Source of the DNA: JANQOH01 sp965242575
GTDB taxonomy: Bacteria > Pseudomonadota > Alphaproteobacteria > UBA7887
Assembly (NCBI GenBank): GCA_965242575.1
Contig: OZ251461.1
Coordinates: 496,001 to 560,000, forward strand
DNA length: 64,000 nucleotides
Direction of reading: 5' to 3'
The notes under the pieces: model-generated
Databases searched by the model: none
What the model saw: the letters and a program-made list of their open reading frames with translations, nothing else
What the model was told of the DNA's origin: nothing
Shown: positions 1 to 9,025 of the stretch, piece by piece
Layout of the letters: each line of letters begins with the position of its first letter
Numbering within the stretch: the first letter of the stretch is position 1
Program-made: the position numbers and the translations under genes

Positions 1-561
1 GCGCCCGGCGCGCGCGACGTGGCGGTGGAGTTCACCTCGCTCAGCAAGACCTACTCCATGCCGGGCTGGCGCATCGGCTTCGCCGCCGGGAACCGCCGCC
101 TCGTCCACGCGCTGGCGCGGATCAAGTCCTATCTCGACTACGGCGCGTTCACGCCGGTCCAGGTGGCGGCGGCGGCGGCGCTCAACGGGCCGCAGGACTG
201 CGTCGACTCGATCCGCGGCCGCTACCGCGAGCGCCGCGACGTGCTGGTCGAGAGTTTCGCCCAGGCGGGGTGGGAGGTGCCGCGCCCGCGCGCGACGATG
301 TTCGCCTGGGCGCCGATCCCGCCCGAATGGCGGAGCGCCGGGTCGCTCGCATTCGCCAAGGCGCTGCTGGCGGGCGCCGGGGTGGCGGTCGCCCCCGGCA
401 TCGGCTTCGGCGCGCATGGCGAGGGCCACGTCCGGCTGGCGCTGGTCGAGAACCGCCAGCGCATCCGCCAGGCGGCGCGCAGCGTCCGCGCGTTCCTCGC
501 CCGCTCCCGCGCCGCCGCCGCTCCGCCGCCGCCGGCGGAGCGGCGGGCCGCCGCGTCGTGA
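1..561 (+). CDS. Class I/II PLP-dependent aminotransferase, C-terminal part (gene starts outside the window)
   Basis: This is the C-terminal half of a fold-type I aminotransferase, open from the first base of the window. The PLP-lysine signature SLSKTYSMPGWRIGF lies at the start; the lysine in SLSK would form the Schiff base with the cofactor. The C-terminal small domain follows and the protein ends in an Ala/Arg-rich tail. It overlaps the start of homoserine dehydrogenase by four bases (GTGA), so the two are probably translated together; the same pairing is common in alphaproteobacteria, where the enzyme is usually annotated as an alanine- or LL-diaminopimelate-type aminotransferase. Which substrate it uses cannot be decided from this fragment. 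Confidence 0.9.
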   Translation, partial: APGARDVAVEFTSLSKTYSMPGWRIGFAAGNRRLVHALARIKSYLDYGAFTPVQVAAAAALNGPQDCVDSIRGRYRERRDVLVESFAQAGWEVPRPRATMFAWAPIPPEWRSAGSLAFAKALLAGAGVAVAPGIGFGAHGEGHVRLALVENRQRIRQAARSVRAFLARSRAAAAPPPPAERRAAAS

Positions 562-1847
562 CCGCCCCGCTCCGCATCGGCGTCGCCGGCCTCGGCACGG
601 TCGGCGCGGCGACGGTGGCGCTCCTGCGCCGCGAGGCGGAGCTGCTCGCGGCGCGCTGCGGCCGCCGCCTCGAGGTCGCCGCGGTCTCCGCGCGCGATCG
701 CGGCCGCGACCGCGGCGTTCCGCTCGACGGGGTGGAATGGCGCGACGACCCGGCGGCGCTCGCCGACGCCGGCGTCGACGTCGCGGTGGAGCTCATCGGC
801 GGCGAGGACGGCCCGGCCCGCGAACTGGTCGACGGCGCGCTCGCCCGGGGCGTCGACGTCGTGACGGCGAACAAGGCGCTGGTCGCCCGCCGCGGCGCCG
901 CGCTCGCCGCCCGCGCCGAGGCGAACGGCGCCCAACTCCGCTTCGAGGCCGCCGTCGCCGGCGCCGTCCCCGTCGTCAAGGCGCTGCGCGAGGGCCTGTC
1001 CGCCAACCGGATGACGCGGGTTTACGGAATCCTCAACGGCACCTGCAACTACATGCTCACCGACATGCGCGAGAGCGGGCGCGCCTTCGCCGACGCGCTC
1101 GCCGACGCGCAGGCGCTGGGCTACGCCGAGGCCGATCCGGGCTTCGACATCGACGGCGTCGACGCCGCGCACAAACTCGCCATCCTCGCCAGCCTCGCCT
1201 TCGGCACCCGGATCGACTTCGATTCGGTCCACGTCGAGGGCATTCGCGGCATGGACCCGATGGACATCGCCTACGCCGAGGACCTGGGCTACCGGGTGAA
1301 ACTGCTCGGCATCGCCGAATACGGCGAATCGGGGCTGGCGCAGCGCGTCCATCCCTGCCTCGCCCCGCGCGCCGCGCCGATCGCCGGAGTCGAGGGCGTG
1401 CTCAACGCCGTGGTGTGCGAGGGCGCGAGTTCGGGCCCCACGGTGTACGAAGGCGCCGGCGCGGGCGCCGCGCCGACCGCCTCCGCGGTGGTCGCCGACA
1501 TCGTCGACATCGCCCGCGGCGCCCGCGCGCCGGCCTTCTCGGTCCCCGCCGGGGCGCTGGCGCGCGCGCCGGCGCTGCCCATCGCGCGGCGGTTCGGCGC
1601 CTATTACGTCCGCCTCATGGCCGCCGACCGGCCCGGCGTCATGGCCGACATCGCGGCCCGCCTGGGCCGGCGCGGAGTCTCCATCGAGGCGCTGGTCCAG
1701 CGCGCCCGCGGCGCCGGCGGAGCGGTCCCGGTGGTCATGACCACCCACGAGGCGGACGAGGCGGCGATGCGCGCGGCGCTCGACGACATCGCCGCCCTCG
1801 ACGCGGTGGCCGCGCCGCCGCGCTCCATCCGCATCGAATCGCTGTAG
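558..1847 (+). CDS. hom: Homoserine dehydrogenase
   Basis: Reduces aspartate semialdehyde to homoserine, the branch point to threonine and methionine. The GTG start overlaps the TGA of the preceding aminotransferase and puts the nucleotide-binding loop GLGTVG at residues 11-16, the right place for the family. The catalytic middle region is present (GILNGTCNYMLTDM and the following FADALADAQALGYAEADP). From about residue 345 there is an ACT domain (YYVRLMAADRPGVMADIA), normally the site of feedback control by threonine. At 429 residues it is a full-length monofunctional enzyme, not fused to aspartokinase. A longer in-frame start upstream would only extend it through the aminotransferase gene. 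Confidence 0.96.
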   Translation: MTAPLRIGVAGLGTVGAATVALLRREAELLAARCGRRLEVAAVSARDRGRDRGVPLDGVEWRDDPAALADAGVDVAVELIGGEDGPARELVDGALARGVDVVTANKALVARRGAALAARAEANGAQLRFEAAVAGAVPVVKALREGLSANRMTRVYGILNGTCNYMLTDMRESGRAFADALADAQALGYAEADPGFDIDGVDAAHKLAILASLAFGTRIDFDSVHVEGIRGMDPMDIAYAEDLGYRVKLLGIAEYGESGLAQRVHPCLAPRAAPIAGVEGVLNAVVCEGASSGPTVYEGAGAGAAPTASAVVADIVDIARGARAPAFSVPAGALARAPALPIARRFGAYYVRLMAADRPGVMADIAARLGRRGVSIEALVQRARGAGGAVPVVMTTHEADEAAMRAALDDIAALDAVAAPPRSIRIESL

Positions 1848-1878
1848 GCTTGGCGCGGGCGGGACAGGGAGGCGCGGC

Positions 1879-2865
1879 GTGAGCGGGAAGCGGATACTCG
1901 ACCGGAACCTGGCGCTCGAGGCGGCGCGAGTCACCGAGGCCGCGGCGCTCGCCTGCGCGCGCCATATCGGCCGCGGCGACGAGCGCGCCGCCGACCAGGC
2001 GGCGGTCGACGCCATGCGCCGCGCCCTCGGCGCGCTCGCCATCGACGGCACGGTGGTCATCGGCGAGGGCGAGCGCGACGAGGCGCCGATGCTCTATATC
2101 GGCGAGAAGGTGGGCCGCGGCGGCCCGAAGGTCGACATCGCCCTCGACCCGCTGGAGGGCACCACCATCTGCGCCACCGGCGCCGCCAACGCGCTGGCGG
2201 TCGTCGCCATGGCCGAGGACGGCGGCTTCCTCAACGCCCCCGACGTCTATATGGACAAGATCGCCGTCGGCGGCGGCCTGCCGGAGGACGTCGTCGACCT
2301 CGACCGCGAACCGGCGGAGAACCTCGCCGCCCTGGCCGAGGCCAAGGGCGTCCGCGTCGGCGACGTCGTCGCCTGCATCCTCGACCGCCCGCGCCACGAA
2401 TCGCTGATCGCCGCGGTCCGCGCGGCGGGCGCGCGCATCCGCCTGATCCAGGACGGCGACGTGGCCGGGGTCATCGCCACTTCGCGCCGGGACGCCGGCG
2501 TCGACATCTATCTCGGCTCCGGCGGCGCGCCGGAGGGAGTCCTCGCCGCCGCCGCGCTGCGCTGCATAGGCGGCCGGATGATGGGCCGGCTGCTGTTCCG
2601 GAACGAGGGCGAACGCGCCCGCGCCCGGGCGATGGGAATCGCCGACCTCGACCGGAAATACGTCCTCGAGGACCTGGCGCGGGGCGATGTGATGTTCGCC
2701 GCCACCGGCGTGACCGACGGCGCGATGCTGCGCGGCGTCCGCCGCGGCCCGCACGGGGCGGAGACCGAATCGCTGATCATGCGCTCGAAGACCGGCACGG
2801 TGCGGACGATCCGCGCATGGCACGACTTCACCCGTAAACCGCCGCTCGACGATGATCCCGCCTGA
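1879..2865 (+). CDS. glpX: Class II fructose-1,6-bisphosphatase
   Basis: Hydrolyses fructose-1,6-bisphosphate to fructose-6-phosphate in gluconeogenesis. The GlpX family is recognised by IGEGERDEAPMLYIGEKVG near residue 61 and by the metal/substrate segment DPLEGTTICATGAANALA. The length, 328 residues, is normal. GTG start with a GGGAGG ribosome binding site about 8 bases upstream. It follows hom by 31 bp on the same strand and may be in the same transcript; the gene order hom-glpX-recJ is common in alphaproteobacteria. A long palindrome separates it from recJ downstream. Confidence 0.96.
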   Translation: MSGKRILDRNLALEAARVTEAAALACARHIGRGDERAADQAAVDAMRRALGALAIDGTVVIGEGERDEAPMLYIGEKVGRGGPKVDIALDPLEGTTICATGAANALAVVAMAEDGGFLNAPDVYMDKIAVGGGLPEDVVDLDREPAENLAALAEAKGVRVGDVVACILDRPRHESLIAAVRAAGARIRLIQDGDVAGVIATSRRDAGVDIYLGSGGAPEGVLAAAALRCIGGRMMGRLLFRNEGERARARAMGIADLDRKYVLEDLARGDVMFAATGVTDGAMLRGVRRGPHGAETESLIMRSKTGTVRTIRAWHDFTRKPPLDDDPA

Positions 2866-2902
2866 CCCCCGCATTTCTCTCGGACCGCGCTCGTGAATGG
2901 CT

Positions 2903-2986
2903 CCTGGGTGCGCCGGCGTCCCGCCGGCGTCTTCTTCGCTTGTGCGCGCTTCGCGCGCATGCCGGCGGGACGCCGGCGCACCCAGG
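2903..2986. repeat. Intergenic palindrome with 26 bp perfect arms
   Basis: Left arm 2903-2928 and right arm 2961-2986 are perfect reverse complements (26 of 26). Each arm carries the core GCGCCGGCGTCCCGCCGGC. The 32-base loop contains a smaller hairpin (TGCGCGC TTC GCGCGCA). It lies between glpX and recJ. Related arms occur at 23949-24112 and 36337-36410, so this is a dispersed repeat and not only a local terminator. No run of T follows it. Confidence 0.85.
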
Positions 2987-2997
2987 GACTGTGAGAC

Positions 2998-4806
2998 GTG
3001 CTGGCTGACGCCCGCGCCGCCGGCGAGGCGCCGGCGCTGCTCGGCGTCCGCCGCTCCGCCTCCGGGCGGCGGTGGGAGGAGCGAACGCCGGGCGGCGGCC
3101 TTGCCCTGGCGCTGGCGCAAGCGCTCGACGCGCCGGAGATTCTCTGCCGCGTGCTGGCGGGGCGCGGCGTCACGCCCGACCGCGCCGCCGCCTGGCTCGA
3201 CCCGACGCTGCGCGCGCTGCTGCCCGACCCGTCCGCCCTCGCCGATATGGACCGCGCGGCGGCGCGCCTCGCGGCGGCGCTGGAGGCCGGCGAGACCGTC
3301 GGCGTGTTCGGCGATTACGACGTCGACGGCGCCACCGCCTCGGCGTTGATGCGCCTCCACCTCGAGTCGCTCGGCGGCAAGGTCCGCGTCCACATCCCCG
3401 ACCGCCGGCGCGAGGGCTACGGCCCCAACGCGCCCGCGCTGCTGCGCATGGCGGAGCAGGGAATCCGCGTCGTCGTCGCCGTCGACTGCGGCGCGACCGC
3501 CGTCGCCCCGCTCGCCGCGGCGGCGGCAGCGGGCCTCGACGTCATCGTCGTCGACCACCACCCCGAGGGGCCGGAGCGCCCGCCCTGCCACGCTTTCGTC
3601 AACCCCAACGGGACAGGCGATTCGAGCGGGCAGGGCGCGCTGGCCGCGGTCGGCGTCGCCTTCCTGCTCGCCGTCGCCGTCAACCGGACGCTGCGCGCGC
3701 GCGGGCGCTTCGCCGGCGGCGGCGAGCCCGACCTCATGCGCCTCCTCGACCTGGTGGCGCTCGGCACGGTCTGCGACATGGCGCCGCTGACCGGCCTCAA
3801 CCGCGCCTTCGTCCGGCAGGGGCTGAAAGTCATGGCGCGGCGCGGCAATCCCGGCCTCGCCGCCCTCGCCGACACCGCCCGCCTGGACTCGGCGCCGGAC
3901 GCATGGCGGCTCGGCTTCGTGCTCGGGCCGCGCATCAACGCCGGCGGGCGCATCGGCGATTCGTCGCTGGGCCACCGCCTGCTGTGCGCGCCCGACCGCG
4001 ACGCCGCCCTGCCCCTCGCCGAACGGCTGGAGCGCCTCAACGCCGAGCGCCGCGAGATCGAGGACGCCGCAGTCGCCGACGCGCTGGTCCAGGCCGAGGC
4101 GGCGCTGGAGTCGGACCCGGCGGCGCTGGTCGTCGCCGGCGCCGGCTGGCATCCGGGGGTGGTGGGCCTCGTCGCCAGCCGCCTCGTCGAGCGCTGCCGC
4201 CTGCCCGCCGTCGCGCTCGCCTGCGAGGACGGCGCGGCGAAGGGCAGCGCGCGCTCGGTCGCCGGGTTCGACGTCGGCGCGGCGATGCGCGCCGCCCGCG
4301 AGGCCGGACTCGCCGCCGCCGGCGGCGGCCACGCCATGGCCGCCGGCGTGACCCTGCCCGCCGATGGCGTCGACGCCTTCGCCCGCTTCTTCCGCGCCCG
4401 CGCCCGGGCGGCCGGCGTGACCGCCGCGCCGCGCCCGCTGCTGCTGGACGGCGCGCTGTCGCCCGGCGGCGCGACGACGGAGCTGCTGGACTCGCTGGAG
4501 GCCGCGGGGCCGTGGGGAGTCGGCGCCCCGGAGCCGCGCTTCGCCCTGCGCTCCTGCCGCATCGCCTTCGCCGACACGGTGGGCGCGGGCCACGTCCGCT
4601 GCCGCCTCGCCGGCCTCGACGGCGCGGGGCTGGACGGCATCGCCTTCCGCGCCGCCGACGGCCCGGTGGGGCGGGCGCTGCTCGCCGCGCGCGGCGGCGC
4701 GCTCCACGTCGCCGGCGCGCTGCGGCGCGACCGCTGGCGCGGCCGCAACCGCGCGCAGCTGAACGTCGAGGACGTAGCGGCGCCCGAAGCGGCGGCGCCG
4801 GCGTGA
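2998..4806 (+). CDS. recJ: Single-stranded-DNA-specific 5'-3' exonuclease RecJ
   Basis: Degrades single-stranded DNA 5' to 3' in RecF-pathway recombination and mismatch repair. DHH-family motifs are clear: GDYDVDGATASALM near residue 105 (motif I), VVDHHPEGP near 186 (the DHH that names the family), and the DHHA1 segment SVAGFDVGAAMRAA followed by GGGHAMAAGVTL. Length 602 residues, usual for RecJ. GTG start immediately after the intergenic palindrome. Its stop overlaps the galU start by four bases. Confidence 0.95.
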   Translation: MLADARAAGEAPALLGVRRSASGRRWEERTPGGGLALALAQALDAPEILCRVLAGRGVTPDRAAAWLDPTLRALLPDPSALADMDRAAARLAAALEAGETVGVFGDYDVDGATASALMRLHLESLGGKVRVHIPDRRREGYGPNAPALLRMAEQGIRVVVAVDCGATAVAPLAAAAAAGLDVIVVDHHPEGPERPPCHAFVNPNGTGDSSGQGALAAVGVAFLLAVAVNRTLRARGRFAGGGEPDLMRLLDLVALGTVCDMAPLTGLNRAFVRQGLKVMARRGNPGLAALADTARLDSAPDAWRLGFVLGPRINAGGRIGDSSLGHRLLCAPDRDAALPLAERLERLNAERREIEDAAVADALVQAEAALESDPAALVVAGAGWHPGVVGLVASRLVERCRLPAVALACEDGAAKGSARSVAGFDVGAAMRAAREAGLAAAGGGHAMAAGVTLPADGVDAFARFFRARARAAGVTAAPRPLLLDGALSPGGATTELLDSLEAAGPWGVGAPEPRFALRSCRIAFADTVGAGHVRCRLAGLDGAGLDGIAFRAADGPVGRALLAARGGALHVAGALRRDRWRGRNRAQLNVEDVAAPEAAAPA

Positions 4807-5681
4807 CCGCGCCCCCGCGCGCGGCGGTGATCCCCGTCGGCGGCCTCGGCACCCGCTTCCTCCCCGCGACGCGGGCCGTGCCGAAGGAAATGCTGCCGGT
4901 GGCGGACAAGCCGCTGATCGAATACGCGGTCGAGGAGGCGCGCGCCGCCGGCGCCGAGCGCATCGTGCTGGTCACGGCGCGGGGCAAGTCCGCCGTCATC
5001 GACCATTTCGACCGCGCGCCCGAACTCGAGGCCGCATTGGAGGAGTCGGGCGCCGCGGACCGGGCGGCGGCGGCGCGCGCGGCCGCCGCCCCGCCCGGCG
5101 AGATCCTCGCCGTCCGCCAGCAGGCGCCGCTGGGGCTGGGGCACGCCGTATGGTGCGCGCGCCGCGCGGTGGGCGAGGAGCCCTTCGCGGTCGTCCTGCC
5201 CGACGACCTGATCCTCGGCCCCGGCCCCTGCCTCGCGCGGATGGCGGAGGCGTATCGCGAGACCGGCGGCGTCCTGCTGGCGGCCATGCCCGTCGCCCGC
5301 GCCGACGTGGGCCGCTACGGCGTCATCGACCCCGGCGCGCGCGACGGCCGCCTCGTCGAGGTCCGCGGACTGGTGGAGAAGCCCTCTCCCGAATCCGCGC
5401 CCTCCGATCTCGCGGTGGTCGGGCGGTACGTCCTGCCGCCCTGCGTGTTCGCCGAACTGGGCCGCCACCGCCGCGGCGCCGGCGGCGAAATCCAGCTGAC
5501 CGACGCGCTGGCGGCGTGCATCGGCGCGGTCCCCGTCCACGCTTGGCTGTTCGAGGGCGAACGCTTCGACTGCGGCGACCGGCTCGGCTTCCTCGAGGCC
5601 AACATCGCCTGCGCCCTGTCGCGCCCGGACCTGGCCGGCGGCGCGCGCGCGATCCTCGCCCGCCGGGCGCCCCGCCCGTGA
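4803..5681 (+). CDS. galU: UTP--glucose-1-phosphate uridylyltransferase
   Basis: Makes UDP-glucose from UTP and glucose-1-phosphate. The nucleotidyltransferase signature GGLGTRFLPATRAVPKEML sits at residues 12-30, then DKPLIEYAVEEA; GLGHAVWCAR and the later VEKP segment are also typical. 292 residues, full length. The GTG start overlaps recJ (GTGA) and its own TGA overlaps the GTG of ugd. Position next to UDP-glucose dehydrogenase and a phosphohexomutase indicates a nucleotide-sugar supply operon for surface polysaccharide. Confidence 0.95.
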   Translation: MTAPPRAAVIPVGGLGTRFLPATRAVPKEMLPVADKPLIEYAVEEARAAGAERIVLVTARGKSAVIDHFDRAPELEAALEESGAADRAAAARAAAAPPGEILAVRQQAPLGLGHAVWCARRAVGEEPFAVVLPDDLILGPGPCLARMAEAYRETGGVLLAAMPVARADVGRYGVIDPGARDGRLVEVRGLVEKPSPESAPSDLAVVGRYVLPPCVFAELGRHRRGAGGEIQLTDALAACIGAVPVHAWLFEGERFDCGDRLGFLEANIACALSRPDLAGGARAILARRAPRP

Positions 5682-6991
5682 AGGTCGTCATGGTCGGGGC
5701 CGGTTACGTCGGCCTGGTGTCCGCCGCCTGCTTCTCCGAATTCGGCATCGACGTGACCTGCGTCGACATCGACCCCGAGCGGGTGGCGCGGCTGCGCGCC
5801 GGCGAGGTCCCCATCTACGAACCCGGCCTCGACGCGCTCATGGCGCGCAACGCGGCCGCCGGCCGCCTCGCCTTCTCCCTCGATCTCGACGGCGTCGCCG
5901 ACGCCGACGCGGTGTTCATCGCCGTCGGCACGCCGAGCCGGCGCGGCGACGGACACGCCGACATGCGCTACGTTTTCGCCGCCGCCGAGCGGACCGCGCG
6001 GGCGCTGGCCCGGCGCACCGTCGTCGTCGTCAAGTCCACCGTCCCCGTCGGAACCGGCGCGGAGGTCGAGCGGACCATCGCCCGGGCCCGCCCGGACCTG
6101 GCGCCGGGAGTCGATTTCGACGTCGCCTCGAACCCCGAATTCCTCCGCGAGGGGTCGGCGATCGAGGACTTCATGCGCCCGGACCGGATCGTCGTCGGCG
6201 CCGAGAGCGGCCACGCGCGCGGCGTCCTGCGCGCGCTCTACCGCCCGCTCTACCTGCGCGAAACGCCGATCCTGTTCGCGACGCGCGAGACCGCCGAACT
6301 GACGAAATACGCCGCCAACGCCTTCCTCGCCACCAAGATCGCCTTCATCAACGAGATCGCCGACCTGTGCGAGCGCACCGGCGCCGACGTGCGCGGCGTC
6401 GCCGACGGCATCGGCCTCGACGGCCGCATCGGCGACAAATTCCTCCACGCCGGGCCGGGCTACGGCGGCAGCTGCTTCCCCAAGGACACCCGCGCGCTGG
6501 CGCGCATCGGGCGCGAGGCCGGCGCGCCGCAGCGCATCGTCGAGACCGTCATCGACGCCAATCTGAAGCGCCGCGAAAGCATGGCGGAGCGCGTCCGCGC
6601 CGCGTGCGGCGGCTCGGTGCGCGGGCGCGTCGTCGCCGTGCTCGGCCTCGCCTTCAAGCCCAACACCGACGACACCCGCGAGAGCCCGGCCGGCGACGTG
6701 GTCGCCGCCCTGCTGCACGACGGCGCGCAGGTGCGCGTCTTCGACCCGGTGGCGGCGGGCGCGCCGCCGGGCGCCGCCGCCGCCGAGTCGGCCGAGGCGG
6801 CCATGGCCGGCGCCGACGCCCTGGTCGTCGCGACCGAATGGAGCGAGTTCCGCGGCCTCGACCCGGCGCGGATCGCGCGCCTGCTGCGCCGCCCGGTAGT
6901 GGTCGACCTGAGGAACGTCTGGACCCCGCGCGAGATGCGCGCGGCCGGGCTGCGCTATTTCGGCGTCGGACGCGGCGGCGATGCCGCCTGA
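5678..6991 (+). CDS. ugd: UDP-glucose 6-dehydrogenase
   Basis: Oxidises UDP-glucose to UDP-glucuronate with two NAD+. The N-terminal Rossmann motif GAGYVGLVSAACFSEFG starts at residue 7, and the catalytic cysteine is in GPGYGGSCFPKDTRAL (Cys about 266). LGLAFKPNTDDTRESPA marks the C-terminal domain. 437 residues, normal length. GTG start overlapping galU; its end overlaps the next gene by 11 bp. Product of galU is its substrate, so the three genes form one pathway segment. Confidence 0.96.
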   Translation: MKVVMVGAGYVGLVSAACFSEFGIDVTCVDIDPERVARLRAGEVPIYEPGLDALMARNAAAGRLAFSLDLDGVADADAVFIAVGTPSRRGDGHADMRYVFAAAERTARALARRTVVVVKSTVPVGTGAEVERTIARARPDLAPGVDFDVASNPEFLREGSAIEDFMRPDRIVVGAESGHARGVLRALYRPLYLRETPILFATRETAELTKYAANAFLATKIAFINEIADLCERTGADVRGVADGIGLDGRIGDKFLHAGPGYGGSCFPKDTRALARIGREAGAPQRIVETVIDANLKRRESMAERVRAACGGSVRGRVVAVLGLAFKPNTDDTRESPAGDVVAALLHDGAQVRVFDPVAAGAPPGAAAAESAEAAMAGADALVVATEWSEFRGLDPARIARLLRRPVVVDLRNVWTPREMRAAGLRYFGVGRGGDAA

Positions 6992-8453
6992 CTCGCACGA
7001 ATTCGACCCCGACGTCCTGCGCGCCTACGACGTGCGCGGCGTCGCCGGGCGGACGCTGGGGGAGGCCGACGCGCACGCCCTGGGCCGCGCCTTCGCCACC
7101 CGCCTGCGCGCGGCGTCCGCGGCGCCGCGGGTGTGCGTCGGCCGCGACGGGCGGCTGACCTCCCCGGCGCTGGAGGCGGCGCTGGCCGCCGGGCTGCGCG
7201 CCGCCGGCGCCGACGTCGTCCGCGTCGGCCTGGGGCCGACGCCGATGGTCAATTTCGCCGTCCGCGCGCTCGCCGCCGATGGCGGCGTCATGGTCACCGG
7301 CTCGCACAACCCGCCCGACCACAACGGCTTCAAGATGACCACCCGCGCCGGGGCGTTCCACGGCGCGGAGATCCGGGCGCTGGGCCGGCTCGCCGCGCGC
7401 GGCGCGTTCGCGTCCGGGCGCGGCGGCGCCGAGGACCGCGACGTCTCCGGCGCCTATGTCGACGCGCTCGCCGGCGCCTACCGCTCGCGCCGCGAGCTCC
7501 GCGTCGCCTGGGACGCCGGCAACGGCGCCGCCGGGCCGATCATGGCGCGGCTGGCGGAGCGCCTGCCGGGCTTCCACGTCCTGCTCTGCGAGGCCGTCGA
7601 CGGGACCTTCCCCGAACACCATCCCGACCCCACCGCGCCTGAGAACCTGGAGCTGCTGGCGGGGACCGTGCGCGGCGTCGGCTGCGACGCGGGGGTGGCG
7701 TTCGACGGCGACGGCGACCGGCTGGGCGCGGTGGACGACCGCGGGCGCATCCTCCGCGGCGACCAGCTGCTCTGCCTGCTCTGCGAACCGGTCCTCGCGG
7801 CGCTGCCCGGCGCGACGGTGATCGCCGACGTCAAGGCCGGCCGCGTCCTGTTCGACCGCGTGGCCGCGCTCGGCGGCGCGCCGCTGATGTGGCGCACCGG
7901 CCATTCCGCCATCCGCGACAAGATGGCGGAGACCGGCGCGCCGCTCGCCGGCGAGATGAGCGGCCACATATTCTTCGCCGACCGCTATTTCGGCTACGAC
8001 GACGGCCTTTACGCCGCGGTGCGCCTGCTCGACGCCATCGCCGAAAGCGGCGCATCGGCGTCCGAACTGCGCGACCGCCTGCCGGCGGCGGTCGGCACGC
8101 CCGAGATCCGCTTCGCCTGCCCCGACGCGCGCAAATTCGACGTCGTCGCCGAGGCCGCCGCGCGCCTCGCCCGCGCCGGCGCCGAGGTCTGCGAGATCGA
8201 CGGCGTCCGGGTGACGACCCCCGACGGCTGGTGGCTGCTGCGCGCCTCCAACACCGAGGCCGCCCTGGTGGTCCGCTGCGAGGCGGACGACGCCGCCGGC
8301 CTCGCGCGCCTCGCCGCCGCCGCCGCCGCTCAGCTCGAGGCGAGCGGCGTCGCCCCTCCCGCCGGGCTCGACCGGGCGGGCGGCGAGTCCGGCGACGCGA
8401 CCGCGACCCCGGCCGCCCGCAGCTCGTCCAGCGCCCGCGCCCGCGACCCCTGA
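6981..8453 (+). CDS. Phosphomannomutase/phosphoglucomutase
   Basis: Alpha-D-phosphohexomutase that interconverts mannose- or glucose-1- and -6-phosphates. The phosphoserine loop is VTGSHNPPDHNGF (Ser about 108), the metal loop is FDGDGDRLG (about 241), the sugar-binding loop is GEMSGHIFF and the C-terminal phosphate site is RASNTEAALVVRCEA. This matches the AlgC/ManB type used for mannose and glucose precursors. The last roughly 30 residues are low-complexity Ala/Ser/Arg and overlap the 3' end of pncA on the other strand by 124 bp; the functional domain is complete before that overlap. Confidence 0.93.
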   Translation: MPPDSHEFDPDVLRAYDVRGVAGRTLGEADAHALGRAFATRLRAASAAPRVCVGRDGRLTSPALEAALAAGLRAAGADVVRVGLGPTPMVNFAVRALAADGGVMVTGSHNPPDHNGFKMTTRAGAFHGAEIRALGRLAARGAFASGRGGAEDRDVSGAYVDALAGAYRSRRELRVAWDAGNGAAGPIMARLAERLPGFHVLLCEAVDGTFPEHHPDPTAPENLELLAGTVRGVGCDAGVAFDGDGDRLGAVDDRGRILRGDQLLCLLCEPVLAALPGATVIADVKAGRVLFDRVAALGGAPLMWRTGHSAIRDKMAETGAPLAGEMSGHIFFADRYFGYDDGLYAAVRLLDAIAESGASASELRDRLPAAVGTPEIRFACPDARKFDVVAEAAARLARAGAEVCEIDGVRVTTPDGWWLLRASNTEAALVVRCEADDAAGLARLAAAAAAQLEASGVAPPAGLDRAGGESGDATATPAARSSSSARARDP

Positions 8454-9013
8454 AGGTCGATGGCGCGGCAGGCGTCCTCGACCACCGCCGCGGCGAACCC
8501 CGCCCGGCGCGCGTCCAGCGCCGACCACGCGACGCAGTAATCGAGCGCCAGCCCGCAGAACCACAACCGCCCCGCGCCGCGCTCGCGCAGATAGCCCGCG
8601 AGCCCCGTCGGCGTCGCGCGGTCGTTCTCCATGAAGGCCGAGTAGGAATCGATTTCCGGGTGGAGTCCCTTGCGGATCGTCAGCGCGGCGTTGGGCAGCT
8701 CCAGCCCGGCATGCAGTTCGGCGCCGCGCGTCCCCTGGACGCAATGGTCGGGCCACAGCGTCTGCGGCCCGTAGGGCGTGTCGACCGTGTCGAACGGCGC
8801 GGCGCCGGGATGGCGCGAGGCGAAGGAGCTATGCCCCGGCGGGTGCCAGTCCTGCGTCACGACCGCGAGGTCGAACGCCGCGGCGAGGCGGTTGATGACC
8901 GGGACGACCTCGTCGCCGCCCGGGACCGCGAGCGCGCCGCCGGGGCAGAAGTCGTTCTGGACGTCGACGACGACCAGCGCGTCGCGTTTCCGGTCGATCT
9001 CGGCGCCGTCCAT
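8330..9013 (-). CDS. pncA: Nicotinamidase
   Basis: Isochorismatase-fold amidase that converts nicotinamide to nicotinate for NAD recycling. The catalytic triad is visible: Asp17 in VVVDVQNDFCPGG, Lys115 in IRKGLHPE and Cys160 in CGLALDYCVAW. Metal ligands are Asp55, His57 and His61 (TQDWHPPGHSSF). 227 residues; a typical enzyme is about 200-215, and the excess is a Ser/Ala tail that overlaps the convergent phosphomannomutase gene. It lies 12 bp downstream of the carboxypeptidase gene and probably shares its transcript. Confidence 0.94.
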   Translation of the reverse strand: MDGAEIDRKRDALVVVDVQNDFCPGGALAVPGGDEVVPVINRLAAAFDLAVVTQDWHPPGHSSFASRHPGAAPFDTVDTPYGPQTLWPDHCVQGTRGAELHAGLELPNAALTIRKGLHPEIDSYSAFMENDRATPTGLAGYLRERGAGRLWFCGLALDYCVAWSALDARRAGFAAAVVEDACRAIDLQGSRARALDELRAAGVAVASPDSPPARSSPAGGATPLASS

Positions 9014-9025
9014 CTCACCCTCGGC

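Noticed and set aside
1735..4707. A 990-codon open frame antisense to glpX and recJ
   Set aside because: Arg/Ala/Gly-rich complement of two clear genes; the same applies to the frames at 222-2060 and 3417-5540.
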